Below, one piece after another: positions 56,883 through 64,000 of a stretch of 64,000 nucleotides of DNA. The notes below the pieces were generated by a model. It was not told the origin of the DNA. It saw nothing but the letters and a program-made list of their open reading frames with translations, and did not search any database. This DNA is from Bradyrhizobium sp. U87765 SZCCT0048 (GTDB lineage Bacteria > Pseudomonadota > Alphaproteobacteria > Rhizobiales > Xanthobacteraceae): positions 62,001 through 126,000 of the forward strand of contig NZ_JAFCMM010000004.1 in assembly GCF_018131225.1 (NCBI RefSeq), given 5' to 3'. A program made the translations under genes and the position numbers. Positions within the stretch are counted from its first letter, which is position 1, and each line of letters begins with the position of its first letter.

Positions 56883-57806
56883 TCAGGTGCGGGTGGGGGT
56901 GGCGGCCGGCATCGGATAGTCGTCGGCGTTGAGCACCCATCCCGGCTTCTCGGAAAAATCGACGCGCGGCGGGCAGAAGATATCGACCAGGAGGTTGAGG
57001 CCGGGATCGATCGCCTGCGAGGTGTGGATCGCCGGCGGTGGGATCACGGTTACCGACGGCGAGCCGCAGCGCTCGTGATCGTCGGCCCGCCACTGGCCCA
57101 TGTCGGTGGTCCATGGCCAGCGCAGGTGGTGGATGAACGTGCCGGCGAGCGCCAGCGAGCACTGCTCGAAATCGTCGTGGTGATGCGGCGACATCTTGGT
57201 GGTGTCGCGCGGTCCGTTCTTGGGATCGAGGAAGTTCACCATGAAGGTCGAGCCGCGGAAGATGCGTCCGAACCGGCCCGGCGTCGGGGCGACCTCGAGG
57301 CTGTAGGTGCGGACCTTGGCGCCGCCGACCGGATCGGGCCACGCCGCGAACGGCGGCAGGTTGGGATGGGCCGTCGCGTAGGACGCCGCGTTGGCGCAGC
57401 GCCGTGCGAGATCGTCTGATTTGGCGGTCATCATCCGCACGACCTTGGCGGGGCCGAGCAGGGTCACGCTGCTGGCGCCGGCCGGCACGAAGCTGATCGA
57501 ATGGCCGCCGACGGTGGTTGTCTCACCGTTCCAGACGATCTCGGCGCCGGCGCCGGGATCGGGCAGCAGCACGACGTACTCGTCGGGCTGGTCGCCGCGG
57601 GCCAGCGCGGTACCTCGCTCAGCCTCGCTGTAGGCGATGATGAAGTTCTGGCCGCGGGCATACCAGGTGCGGGCTCCATCGGCGGTCTCCGCCGGCGGCA
57701 TGTCGTAGAATTTGGCGTATTCGGCGCCGGCGAAACGGGTCGCGGCCGGTGCGGAGCCAATCGGCGTGGCGGTCAGCGCGGCGCGGGGATCGGTGCTGTG
57801 ATACAT
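56883..57806 (-). CDS. Cupin-type protein of unknown function
   Basis: 307 residues from ATG 57806 (RBS GAGGACATTC). The C-terminal half carries a cupin motif, SPHHHDDFEQCSLALAG, and a late PPPAIHTSQAI histidine, giving a plausible metal site. The N-terminal half looks like a second, motif-poor cupin barrel. Candidate roles are isomerase or oxygenase. It lies 19 bp after the HpcH/HpaI aldolase gene. Confidence 0.75.
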   Translation of the reverse strand: MYHSTDPRAALTATPIGSAPAATRFAGAEYAKFYDMPPAETADGARTWYARGQNFIIAYSEAERGTALARGDQPDEYVVLLPDPGAGAEIVWNGETTTVGGHSISFVPAGASSVTLLGPAKVVRMMTAKSDDLARRCANAASYATAHPNLPPFAAWPDPVGGAKVRTYSLEVAPTPGRFGRIFRGSTFMVNFLDPKNGPRDTTKMSPHHHDDFEQCSLALAGTFIHHLRWPWTTDMGQWRADDHERCGSPSVTVIPPPAIHTSQAIDPGLNLLVDIFCPPRVDFSEKPGWVLNADDYPMPAATPTRT

Positions 57807-57825
57807 GATGAATGTCCTCGGCGGA

Positions 57826-58617
57826 TCAGGCGTGAGCGAGCTTCTTGAAGTCGGTGAGGGTCTGCGCCGCCGCGCGGCGCATCTGGCCCTGGTCGGACGA
57901 GATGATGAAGGCGCTGGCGCCGAGCGCGGCGAAATCGCCGGCTTCCGCGGCGCTGGCGACCATGACGCACACCGGTTTGCCGGCGCGCTTCGCGGCCGCG
58001 ATGATGTGAACGACGGCCTGCTGCACCCGGGCATCCGACGACGACGGTGCGCCGAGGGCGACGGTGAGGTCGCCGCGGCCGATGAACAGCGCGTGGATGC
58101 CGTCGACGTCGGCGATGGCGTCGATGTGGTCCAGGGCCTCCGGATCCTCGATCATGGCGATGGCGCAGACCGACCCATCCTGCTCCTCGACCAGGCTCCA
58201 CATTGGCGTCGCGCCGTAGCCGCCAGCGCGCGGCGAGCCGGAATAGCCGCGCCGTCCGCCGCGATAGCGCGCCGCCGCGGCGACGGCGCGTGCCTTCTCG
58301 ACGCCGGAGACATGCGGCACCAGCACGCCGGCGGCACCGCAGTCGAGGCAGGACAGGATTTTCGCCGGATCGTCCGACGATACCCTGACGATCCCCGCGA
58401 GATTGCTGGCGCGGGCGGCCAGCAGCACCGTGTCGGTGGTCATGCGATCGAACGGCGCGTGCTCCTCGTCGATCACGACAAAGTCGTAGCCGAGCGCGCC
58501 GAAGATCTCCGTCGCATGGGTGGTCGGGGTCTTGATGAAGCTGCCGACGACGGGCTGTCCGTCGGACAGGCGGCGGCGAAACGACGAATAGTGCGGCCTG
58601 ACGGCGGCGTCGGACAA
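57826..58617 (-). CDS. HpcH/HpaI-family aldolase
   Basis: 263 residues of the class II pyruvate aldolase family. Motifs: FVVIDEEHAPFD, RVSSDDPAKI with the active-site Arg, the metal Glu in IAMIEDPEAL, and the metal Asp in FIGRGDL. TTG 58617 is chosen because GGGAGGAT sits at ideal spacing. The ATG at 58689 would place the operator region within the gene. Predicted to split a 4-hydroxy-2-oxo acid into pyruvate and an aldehyde. First gene of the operon. Confidence 0.92.
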   Translation of the reverse strand: MSDAAVRPHYSSFRRRLSDGQPVVGSFIKTPTTHATEIFGALGYDFVVIDEEHAPFDRMTTDTVLLAARASNLAGIVRVSSDDPAKILSCLDCGAAGVLVPHVSGVEKARAVAAAARYRGGRRGYSGSPRAGGYGATPMWSLVEEQDGSVCAIAMIEDPEALDHIDAIADVDGIHALFIGRGDLTVALGAPSSSDARVQQAVVHIIAAAKRAGKPVCVMVASAAEAGDFAALGASAFIISSDQGQMRRAAAQTLTDFKKLAHA

Positions 58618-58729
58618 GGGATCCTCCCGGGATCGTGTGGACCGGCGGCGGTCCGTGGATGGCAGCCGCCGCATCGTTGGCTGGACCATTGCAACGGCCG
58701 ACCGCCCGGGCCATACCTAATCCCTTACG

Positions 58730-58744
58730 TTCCACCAGGTGGAA
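58730..58744. promoter_or_regulatory. Perfect 15-bp palindrome, candidate IclR operator
   Basis: TTCCACC-A-GGTGGAA lies between the aldolase operon and the IclR gene, ending 8 bp before ATG 58753. Its arms resemble known IclR-family operators, which tend to have TTCCA/TGGAA-type halves. At this place bound protein would block the regulator's own translation-start region and could repress the divergent operon. Confidence 0.7.
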
Positions 58745-58752
58745 TGGCATCC

Positions 58753-59535
58753 ATGCCCCTGAAGTCAGACACGGTCGAAGCCGCCGCCCGCACGCTGGTG
58801 CTGCTCGAGGAACTCAATCGCCACCGCGTGGCGTCGATCGACATCCTGCACCGCGCCACCGGCCTGCCGAAGTCGACGGTGGTGCGGTTGATGAAATCGC
58901 TGTGCGCGATGGGCTACGCCCTCAACGATCCGCGCCAGGGCGGCTATTCGGTCGCCTCGCGGGTCAAGTCGCTCAGCAACGGCTTTCACGGCGATCCGCT
59001 GGTGGTCGAGGCGGCGCGGCCATGGGCGCTCGCCTTCACCGAACAGTATCAGTGGCCGCTGGCGATCGCGGTGCTCGACCGCACGGCGGTGATGGTGCGC
59101 TTCAGCACCATTCCCTACAGCCCGATCTCGCCGTTCCACGGCACCATCAACATGCATCTCAGCCTGCTGTGCCGCGCACTCGGCCGCGCCTATCTCGCGT
59201 TCTGCCCGGTCGGCGAGCGCTCGATGCTGCTGGACATGCTGGCGCGGTCGTCGGAGCCGGAAGATCGTCTCGCCGGCGATCGCAAGCGCGCGCTGGCGCT
59301 GCTTGCCGCCGTCCGCAAGCAGGGCTTTGCCGAGCGCGATCCGATGGTCGAGCCGCGGTCGTCGGGAACGATCGCGGTGCCGATCCTCAGCGGCGGCAAG
59401 GTGCTGGCGACGGTCGGAATGACCTACTTCACCTCGGCGCTCGACCGCGCCAGCCTGGTGCAGCACTACGTGCCGCTGGTGAAGACGCTCGCGGCGAACA
59501 TCGCCGGCAGCGTGGAGTCCCTGCGGCAACCGTGA
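58753..59535 (+). CDS. IclR-family transcriptional regulator
   Basis: 260 residues from ATG 58753 (an ATG three codons earlier leaves no room for the AGGTGGA ribosome-binding site). The N-terminal winged helix includes ASIDILHRATGLPKSTVVRL; the C-terminal effector domain has a typical IclR end. Divergent from the HpcH-cupin-amidohydrolase-MFS-Ldh operon, which it probably controls in response to the substrate or a degradation intermediate. Confidence 0.93.
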   Translation: MPLKSDTVEAAARTLVLLEELNRHRVASIDILHRATGLPKSTVVRLMKSLCAMGYALNDPRQGGYSVASRVKSLSNGFHGDPLVVEAARPWALAFTEQYQWPLAIAVLDRTAVMVRFSTIPYSPISPFHGTINMHLSLLCRALGRAYLAFCPVGERSMLLDMLARSSEPEDRLAGDRKRALALLAAVRKQGFAERDPMVEPRSSGTIAVPILSGGKVLATVGMTYFTSALDRASLVQHYVPLVKTLAANIAGSVESLRQP

Positions 59536-59589
59536 GGCTCTTGTCGTTACTGGCGCCTAGAGCACGATGGTTTTAGCCAGAGTAGTGAT

Positions 59590-59704
59590 CCGTCATCCTG
59601 AGGTGCGAGCAACGCGAGCCTCGAAGGATGAACGGCCGAGGCCTTGATGCTCGGGCCGTCGCTCTTCGAGGGCCATGCTCTGCATGGCCACCTCAGGGCG
59701 ACGG
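59590..59704. repeat. REP-like palindromic repeat, copy 3
   Basis: 115 bp with the same ends as copy 1: CCGTCATCCTGAGGT and CCTCAGGGCGACGG. The second internal hairpin has a different sequence, GGCCATGC-TCT-GCATGGCC (59671-59689), but remains fully paired. It lies between the converging iclR and glnD genes. Confidence 0.85.
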
Positions 59705-59734
59705 ATTACGCTGGTCGAATCTCAATCATCTTTT

Positions 59735-62533
59735 CTACGCCGCCGGCTGGGCTGCACCATCGCCATTGGCGAGCAGGTGCACGACCGCGCGCTTGATCGC
59801 GGCCTGCCGCGTCGGCGCGGTGATCTGGGCGCCGAGCAGGTCGGTGACATAGAACACGTCGCGCGCGCGCTCGCCGAAGGTCGCGACATGCGCCGAGCCG
59901 ATGTTGAGGTTGAGTTTCGACATCGCGGTGGTGAGCTGGTAGAGCAGGCCCGGACGGTCGAGGCCGGACACCTCGATCACGGTGTAGCGGTCCGACCACT
60001 GGTTGTTGATGATGACCTCAGGCTCGACCGTGAACGGCCGCACCTTGGCGCGGCCGGAGCGGCGCGCCATCACTTCCGGCAGCCGCAGCTTGCCTTCGAG
60101 CACCTGCTCGATCATCTCGCCGATGCGGGTGGCGCGGCGCGCCTCGTCCTCGTCACGGTCGTACTCGCGCGAGATCGCGATGGTGTCGAGCGCGAGGCCG
60201 TCGGTGGTGGTGTAGATCTGGGCGTCGACGATGTTGGCGCCGGCGGAGGCGCAGGCCCCCGCGATCACCGACAGCAGCCAGGGATGGTCGGGGGCCAGGA
60301 TCGTCAGCTCGGTGACGCCGCGCGCCTCGTCGAAGCCGACATTGACCGCGAGCTTATGGCCGCTCTGCTCGCTCGACCGGACGAAACGGGCGTGGCGGAT
60401 CTTGCGCTGCAGATCGACCTTGAGCCAGTACGCCGAATAGTGGCGGGCGATATAGGCGTTGACCTCGTTTTCCGGCCATTCGGTGAAGTTGGCGCGGAAT
60501 TCGGCTTGCGCACCAGCGATGCGCTGGGCGCGATTGACCTCGGAGAAGCCGCCGGTCAGCACCGGCTCGGTCTCATAGTACAGCGTGCGCAGCAGCTGCG
60601 CCTTCCAGCCGTTCCACACGCCCGGGCCGACGCCGCGAATGTCGGCGGTGGTCAGGATGGTCAGCAGCTTGAGGTGTTCGAGCGACTGCACCACCGCGGC
60701 GAAGTTCTCGATGGTCTTGCGGTCCGACAGGTCGCGCGACTGCGCCACCGTCGACATCGTCAGGTGCTCCTCGATCAGCCAGGCGATCAGCTCGGTGTCG
60801 GCGGGATTGAAGCCGAGCCGCGGGCACAGCCGCCGCGCCACCTTGGCGCCGGCGATCGAATGATCTTCCGGGCGGCCCTTGGCGATATCGTGCAGGAACA
60901 CCGCGACATAGAGCGCGGCGCGGTGCTCCGGCCGAATCTTGCGCATCAGGTCGCTGGTGAGCGCGAACTCGTCGTTGCCGCCGCGCTCGATGTCCTGGAG
61001 GATGCCGATGCAGCGGATCAGATGCTCGTCGACCGTGTAGTGATGATACATGTTGAACTGCATCATCGACACGATCTTGCCGAACGCGCGAATGAAGTGA
61101 CCGAGCACGCCGGTCTCGTTCATCCGGCGCAGCACGATCTCGGCGTCGTTCGAGGTCAGGATCTCGACGAACAGCCGGTTCGCTTCCGGATTCTCCCGCA
61201 TCTTCTCGTTGATGAGATTGAGCGAGCGCGTCGCCGCGCGCATGGCGTCCGGATGGAAGGCGAGGTTGTTCTTCTGGGCGAGGCGGAAGATCCGGATCAG
61301 GTTGACCGGATCGCGCTTGAACACGTCGGGCGAGACGAGGTTGATGCGGTTGTTGTCGACCAGGAAGTCCGGGTTCTCGCGCAGCCGGTGGCGCCGTGCG
61401 CCCGGCCGCAGCCGCGCCATCACCCGGCTCAGCACCGGCGCCGGCTTGGCCTGCTGGTCCTCGAGCTTGGCGCAGAGGATCGCGGTGAGGTTGCCGACTT
61501 CCTTGGCGACCAGGAAGTAGTGCTTCATGAAGCGCTCGACGTCCTGCATCCCCGGATGGGAGGTGTAGCCGAGGCGCTGGGCGATCTCGCGCTGCATGTC
61601 GAACGACAGCCGCTCCTCGGGACGCCCGGTATAGAAGTGGATGTTGCAGCGGACCGACCACAGGAAGTCCTCGCAGCGCCGGAACGTGCGGTATTCCTGG
61701 GCATCGAACACGCCGCGCTCGACCAGCTCGTCGGTGTCGCGCACGCGGTAGACGTACTTGGCCATCCAGAACAGCGTGTGCAGGTCGCGCAGCCCGCCCT
61801 TGCCGTCCTTGACGTTGGGCTCGACCAGATAGCGCGACTGGCCGCCGCGGCGGTGGCGCTCCTCGCGCTCGGCGAGCTTGGCGGCGACGAATTCGGCGGC
61901 GGTGCCCTGCACCACGTTCTTGTCGAAGCGGGTGACAAGCTCGTCATAGAGCGCGTGGTCGCCGGTGACGAAGCGCGTCTCCAGGATCGCGGTGCGGATG
62001 GTCATGTCGGCGCGCGACTGGCGGATGGTCTCGTCGATCGAGCGCGTGGCGTGGCCGACCTTCAGGCCCATGTCCCACAGGCAGTAGAGGATGGCCTCGG
62101 CGACCTGCTCGCCCCAGGCGGTCTGCTTGTAGGGCAGCAGGAACAGCAGGTCGATGTCGGACTGTGGCGCCAGCAGGCCGCGGCCATAGCCGCCGGTGGC
62201 GACCACCGACATGCGCTCGGCCTCCGACGGCGTCGGGACCTTGTAGAGATAGCGCGTCGCCGCGTTGAACAGCAGGCGGATGACGTCGTCCTGGATGGTG
62301 CAGAGCTGCTCGGCGCAGCGCCGGCCGTGGCGATCTCTGAGCAACTGGGCCTGGACGAGCTCGCGCGCGGTCGCGGTTTCGGCCTTGAGCAACTGGGCGA
62401 GGGCGGCGCGAAAGGCATCGTCGCGGCCGGCATGGGTGTCGGCCAGGGCCGCGATCTGCGCTTCGATGCGCGCGGTATCGAACAGGAGCTGAGGCTGCTT
62501 TTGCGTGTCGATCAAGGCGCTGTCGCTGTCCAT
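59735..62533 (-). CDS. glnD: [Protein-PII] uridylyltransferase/uridylyl-removing enzyme
   Basis: 932 residues; the main nitrogen sensor, modifying PII proteins according to glutamine. Nucleotidyltransferase motif GGYGRGLLAPQSDIDLLF (114-131, Asp126 and Asp128), an HD domain with FLHDIAKGRPEDHS for uridylyl removal, and two C-terminal ACT domains that bind glutamine. All domains are complete. Divergent from the ABC transporter genes across 256 bp. Confidence 0.97.
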   Translation of the reverse strand: MDSDSALIDTQKQPQLLFDTARIEAQIAALADTHAGRDDAFRAALAQLLKAETATARELVQAQLLRDRHGRRCAEQLCTIQDDVIRLLFNAATRYLYKVPTPSEAERMSVVATGGYGRGLLAPQSDIDLLFLLPYKQTAWGEQVAEAILYCLWDMGLKVGHATRSIDETIRQSRADMTIRTAILETRFVTGDHALYDELVTRFDKNVVQGTAAEFVAAKLAEREERHRRGGQSRYLVEPNVKDGKGGLRDLHTLFWMAKYVYRVRDTDELVERGVFDAQEYRTFRRCEDFLWSVRCNIHFYTGRPEERLSFDMQREIAQRLGYTSHPGMQDVERFMKHYFLVAKEVGNLTAILCAKLEDQQAKPAPVLSRVMARLRPGARRHRLRENPDFLVDNNRINLVSPDVFKRDPVNLIRIFRLAQKNNLAFHPDAMRAATRSLNLINEKMRENPEANRLFVEILTSNDAEIVLRRMNETGVLGHFIRAFGKIVSMMQFNMYHHYTVDEHLIRCIGILQDIERGGNDEFALTSDLMRKIRPEHRAALYVAVFLHDIAKGRPEDHSIAGAKVARRLCPRLGFNPADTELIAWLIEEHLTMSTVAQSRDLSDRKTIENFAAVVQSLEHLKLLTILTTADIRGVGPGVWNGWKAQLLRTLYYETEPVLTGGFSEVNRAQRIAGAQAEFRANFTEWPENEVNAYIARHYSAYWLKVDLQRKIRHARFVRSSEQSGHKLAVNVGFDEARGVTELTILAPDHPWLLSVIAGACASAGANIVDAQIYTTTDGLALDTIAISREYDRDEDEARRATRIGEMIEQVLEGKLRLPEVMARRSGRAKVRPFTVEPEVIINNQWSDRYTVIEVSGLDRPGLLYQLTTAMSKLNLNIGSAHVATFGERARDVFYVTDLLGAQITAPTRQAAIKRAVVHLLANGDGAAQPAA

Positions 62534-62789
62534 GGACCACCGGGATAACGGACAAGCCGCGAAGTGTCACCAGCGATTCTCGGGCAAGGATAAAGCTGTT
62601 CTCGTTTACGGGGCACGAAGAGAAGCTTTCTGCTGTCGCACGGCGGCTCGGGATGCGGATTTTCTGGTTGACGCGTCAATGTAACCGTTTGAAATTAAAG
62701 GTCGAATTCTATTTTCGCAACAGGCGGGCCGGGGGCCTCGTCGACGCGTTTGCGAATCTCTCAGCCGATCTGTCCCCCGGGAGCCGACG

Positions 62790-63761
62790 ATGACCTTCCT
62801 TTCCCGGCGCATGTTCGCCGCCCTCGCCCTGTTCACCGCGATCCCCGCGGTGGCGTGCGCCGCCGACGCGCCCAAGCAGATCGCGATCGACTGGGCGACC
62901 TACAACCCGGTGTCCATCGTGCTCAAGGAGAAGGGGCTCCTCGAGAAGGAGTTCGCCAAGGACGGCATCAAGATCGTGTGGGTGCAGTCGGCCGGCTCCA
63001 ACAAGGCGCTCGAGTTTCTCAACGCCGGTTCGATCGACTTCGGCTCGACCGCGGGCTCCGCGGCGCTGGTCGCCCGCATCAACGGCAATCCGATCAAGTC
63101 GATCTACGTCTATTCGCGCCCCGAATGGACCGCGCTGGTCACCACTAAAGACTCGAAGATCGCCAGGGTCGAGGATCTCAAGGGCAAGCGCGTCGCCGTG
63201 ACCCGCGGCACCGATCCGCACATCTTCCTGGTGCGGGCGCTGCAGGGCGCCGGCCTCACCGAGAAGGACATCACCCCGGTGCTGCTGCAGCATGCCGACG
63301 GCAAGACCGCGCTGATCCGCGGCGATGTCGACGCCTGGGCCGGCCTCGATCCGATGATGGCGCAGGCCGAGGTCGAGGATGGCGCCAAGCTGTTCTTCCG
63401 CAAGCCCGAGGCCAACACCTGGGGCATCCTCAATGTCCGCGAGCAGTTCCTCAAGGACCATCCGGATCTCGTCCGCCGCGTGCTCGCGACCTATGAAGAG
63501 GCGCGCAAGGACGCGCTGGCCAACTACGACGATCTCAAGCGTTCGTTCATCGGCGTTACCAAGCTGTCGGACGCGGTCGTCGACAAGCAGCTCAAGGAGC
63601 GTACCGAGCTGACCCACAGCCGTATCGGTGCGCCCCAGCGCGAGTCGATCCTGGCCGCGGGCCTCGCGCTGCAGCAGGCCGGCGTCATCGACGCCAAGGT
63701 CGACGTCAAGGGCACGGTCGATGCCCTGATCGACGACCAGGTGCCGCTGCCGACGAACTGA
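62790..63761 (+). CDS. Aliphatic sulfonate-type ABC transporter substrate-binding protein
   Basis: 323 residues. The signal peptide begins TFLSRRMFAALALF and is cleaved near residue 24 (VACA-ADAP). The SsuA/TauA-like fold is indicated by IDWATYNPVSIVLKEKGLLEKEF, GSIDFGSTAGSAA and KGKRVAVTRGTDPHIFL. Predicted to bind a sulfonate in the periplasm and pass it to a permease whose gene follows after 96 bp. RBS GGGAG. The sulfonate specificity is a family-level guess. Confidence 0.88.
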   Translation: MTFLSRRMFAALALFTAIPAVACAADAPKQIAIDWATYNPVSIVLKEKGLLEKEFAKDGIKIVWVQSAGSNKALEFLNAGSIDFGSTAGSAALVARINGNPIKSIYVYSRPEWTALVTTKDSKIARVEDLKGKRVAVTRGTDPHIFLVRALQGAGLTEKDITPVLLQHADGKTALIRGDVDAWAGLDPMMAQAEVEDGAKLFFRKPEANTWGILNVREQFLKDHPDLVRRVLATYEEARKDALANYDDLKRSFIGVTKLSDAVVDKQLKERTELTHSRIGAPQRESILAAGLALQQAGVIDAKVDVKGTVDALIDDQVPLPTN

Positions 63762-63780
63762 GTTCTGTCTGAGTGGCACG

Positions 63781-63815
63781 CGCGGCCCGCGCCTCGCGGG
63801 CCGCGTTTGCATTTT
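63781..63815 (+). terminator. Terminator-like hairpin between the binding-protein and permease genes
   Basis: Perfect 10-bp stem CGCGGCCCGC (63781-63790) with GCGGGCCGCG (63796-63805), a 5-nt loop and the T-rich tail TTTGCATTTT. Between transporter genes of one operon it would let only part of the transcripts read through, giving excess binding protein over permease. Confidence 0.8.
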
Positions 63816-63857
63816 GATCGCTTGCTTTCTGGGCCGGGACGCGATTTGGCTAGGGTG

Positions 63858-64000
63858 ATGATGAGCGAGATTTCCACCCTGCCCGCGTCCGGTTCTGTCG
63901 CAGAGGGGGCGCCCGAGCGTTCCTCGCGCTGGCGTCGCCTTGCCGGCCCCGCGCTCGGCTTGATCGTGCCGGTCGGCGTTGCGCTGGCCTGGGAGCTGGT
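63858..64000 (+). CDS. ABC transporter permease, N-terminal part (cut by window end)
   Basis: 47 codons are visible before the edge. A charged N-terminus (SEISTLPASGS to RWRRLAG) is followed by the start of a membrane helix (GPALGLIVPVGVALAWEL). This resembles SsuC-type permeases, which start this way before their binding-protein-dependent transport domain. ATG 63858 or 63861 are both possible. The assignment rests mainly on the preceding binding-protein gene. Confidence 0.7.
   Translation, partial: MMSEISTLPASGSVAEGAPERSSRWRRLAGPALGLIVPVGVALAWEL

Overview
This window comes from a GC-rich (about two-thirds G+C by eye) alphaproteobacterium. Gene content and order point to the Bradyrhizobium/Rhodopseudomonas group (Nitrobacteraceae): mdh-sucCD-sucA-sucB-lpdA, xerC/priA, a split F1-only atpHAGDC operon, and the string proB-proA-nadD-rsfS-rlmH-envC-ctpA-deacetylase-rppH. 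This is inferred from protein sequence and synteny only. It looks chromosomal: I see no tRNA, rRNA, CRISPR array, transposase or phage gene.

Layout. 0.3-3.6 kb: a lipoprotein-export-type ABC transporter, divergent from a TesA-like arylesterase. 4.6-6.6 kb: thpR and zapE. 6.7-17.4 kb: the lower TCA-cycle block (mdh, sucC, sucD, terminator, sucA, sucB, lpdA), with a LysE-type exporter and an SDR dehydrogenase between sucB and lpdA. 17.5-24.1 kb: small membrane proteins, xerC, priA, a tandem membrane-protein pair and a short RlpA. 24.9-29.8 kb: atpHAGDC, closed by a terminator. 29.9-38.4 kb: two RppH-type NUDIX genes flanking an accessory block: a tightly overlapped bioM-bioN-bioY-acyl-CoA ligase-thiolase-hotdog operon, then an MFS exporter and its divergent LysR regulator. 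38.5-47.2 kb: cell-envelope and ribosome housekeeping genes plus proline and NAD biosynthesis, all on the minus strand. 47.4-53.2 kb: a hybrid histidine kinase, PBP1A, a DUF1304 protein, a very small Fis-type regulator with a perfect TTAA-N7-TTAA (CtrA-type) box, and a small exported protein. 53.4-59.5 kb: an unassigned five-gene catabolic operon (HpcH/HpaI aldolase, cupin, amidohydrolase-like protein, ACS-family MFS transporter, Ldh-family dehydrogenase) divergent from an IclR regulator. 59.7-64 kb: glnD, then the start of a sulfonate-type ABC transporter cut by the window edge.

How it works together. The housekeeping parts supply the TCA cycle, ATP synthesis, replication restart and recombination, ribosome maturation and peptidoglycan work. 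The two accessory operons are the most novel parts. The bioMNY operon couples a complete ECF biotin importer to acyl-CoA chemistry, including a thiolase that lacks two expected catalytic-site residues. The IclR-linked operon has no obvious known substrate, and a perfect 15-bp palindrome lies just before the regulator start. A REP-like repeat family, with compensated stem changes, occurs three times, each time between the 3' ends of two converging genes.
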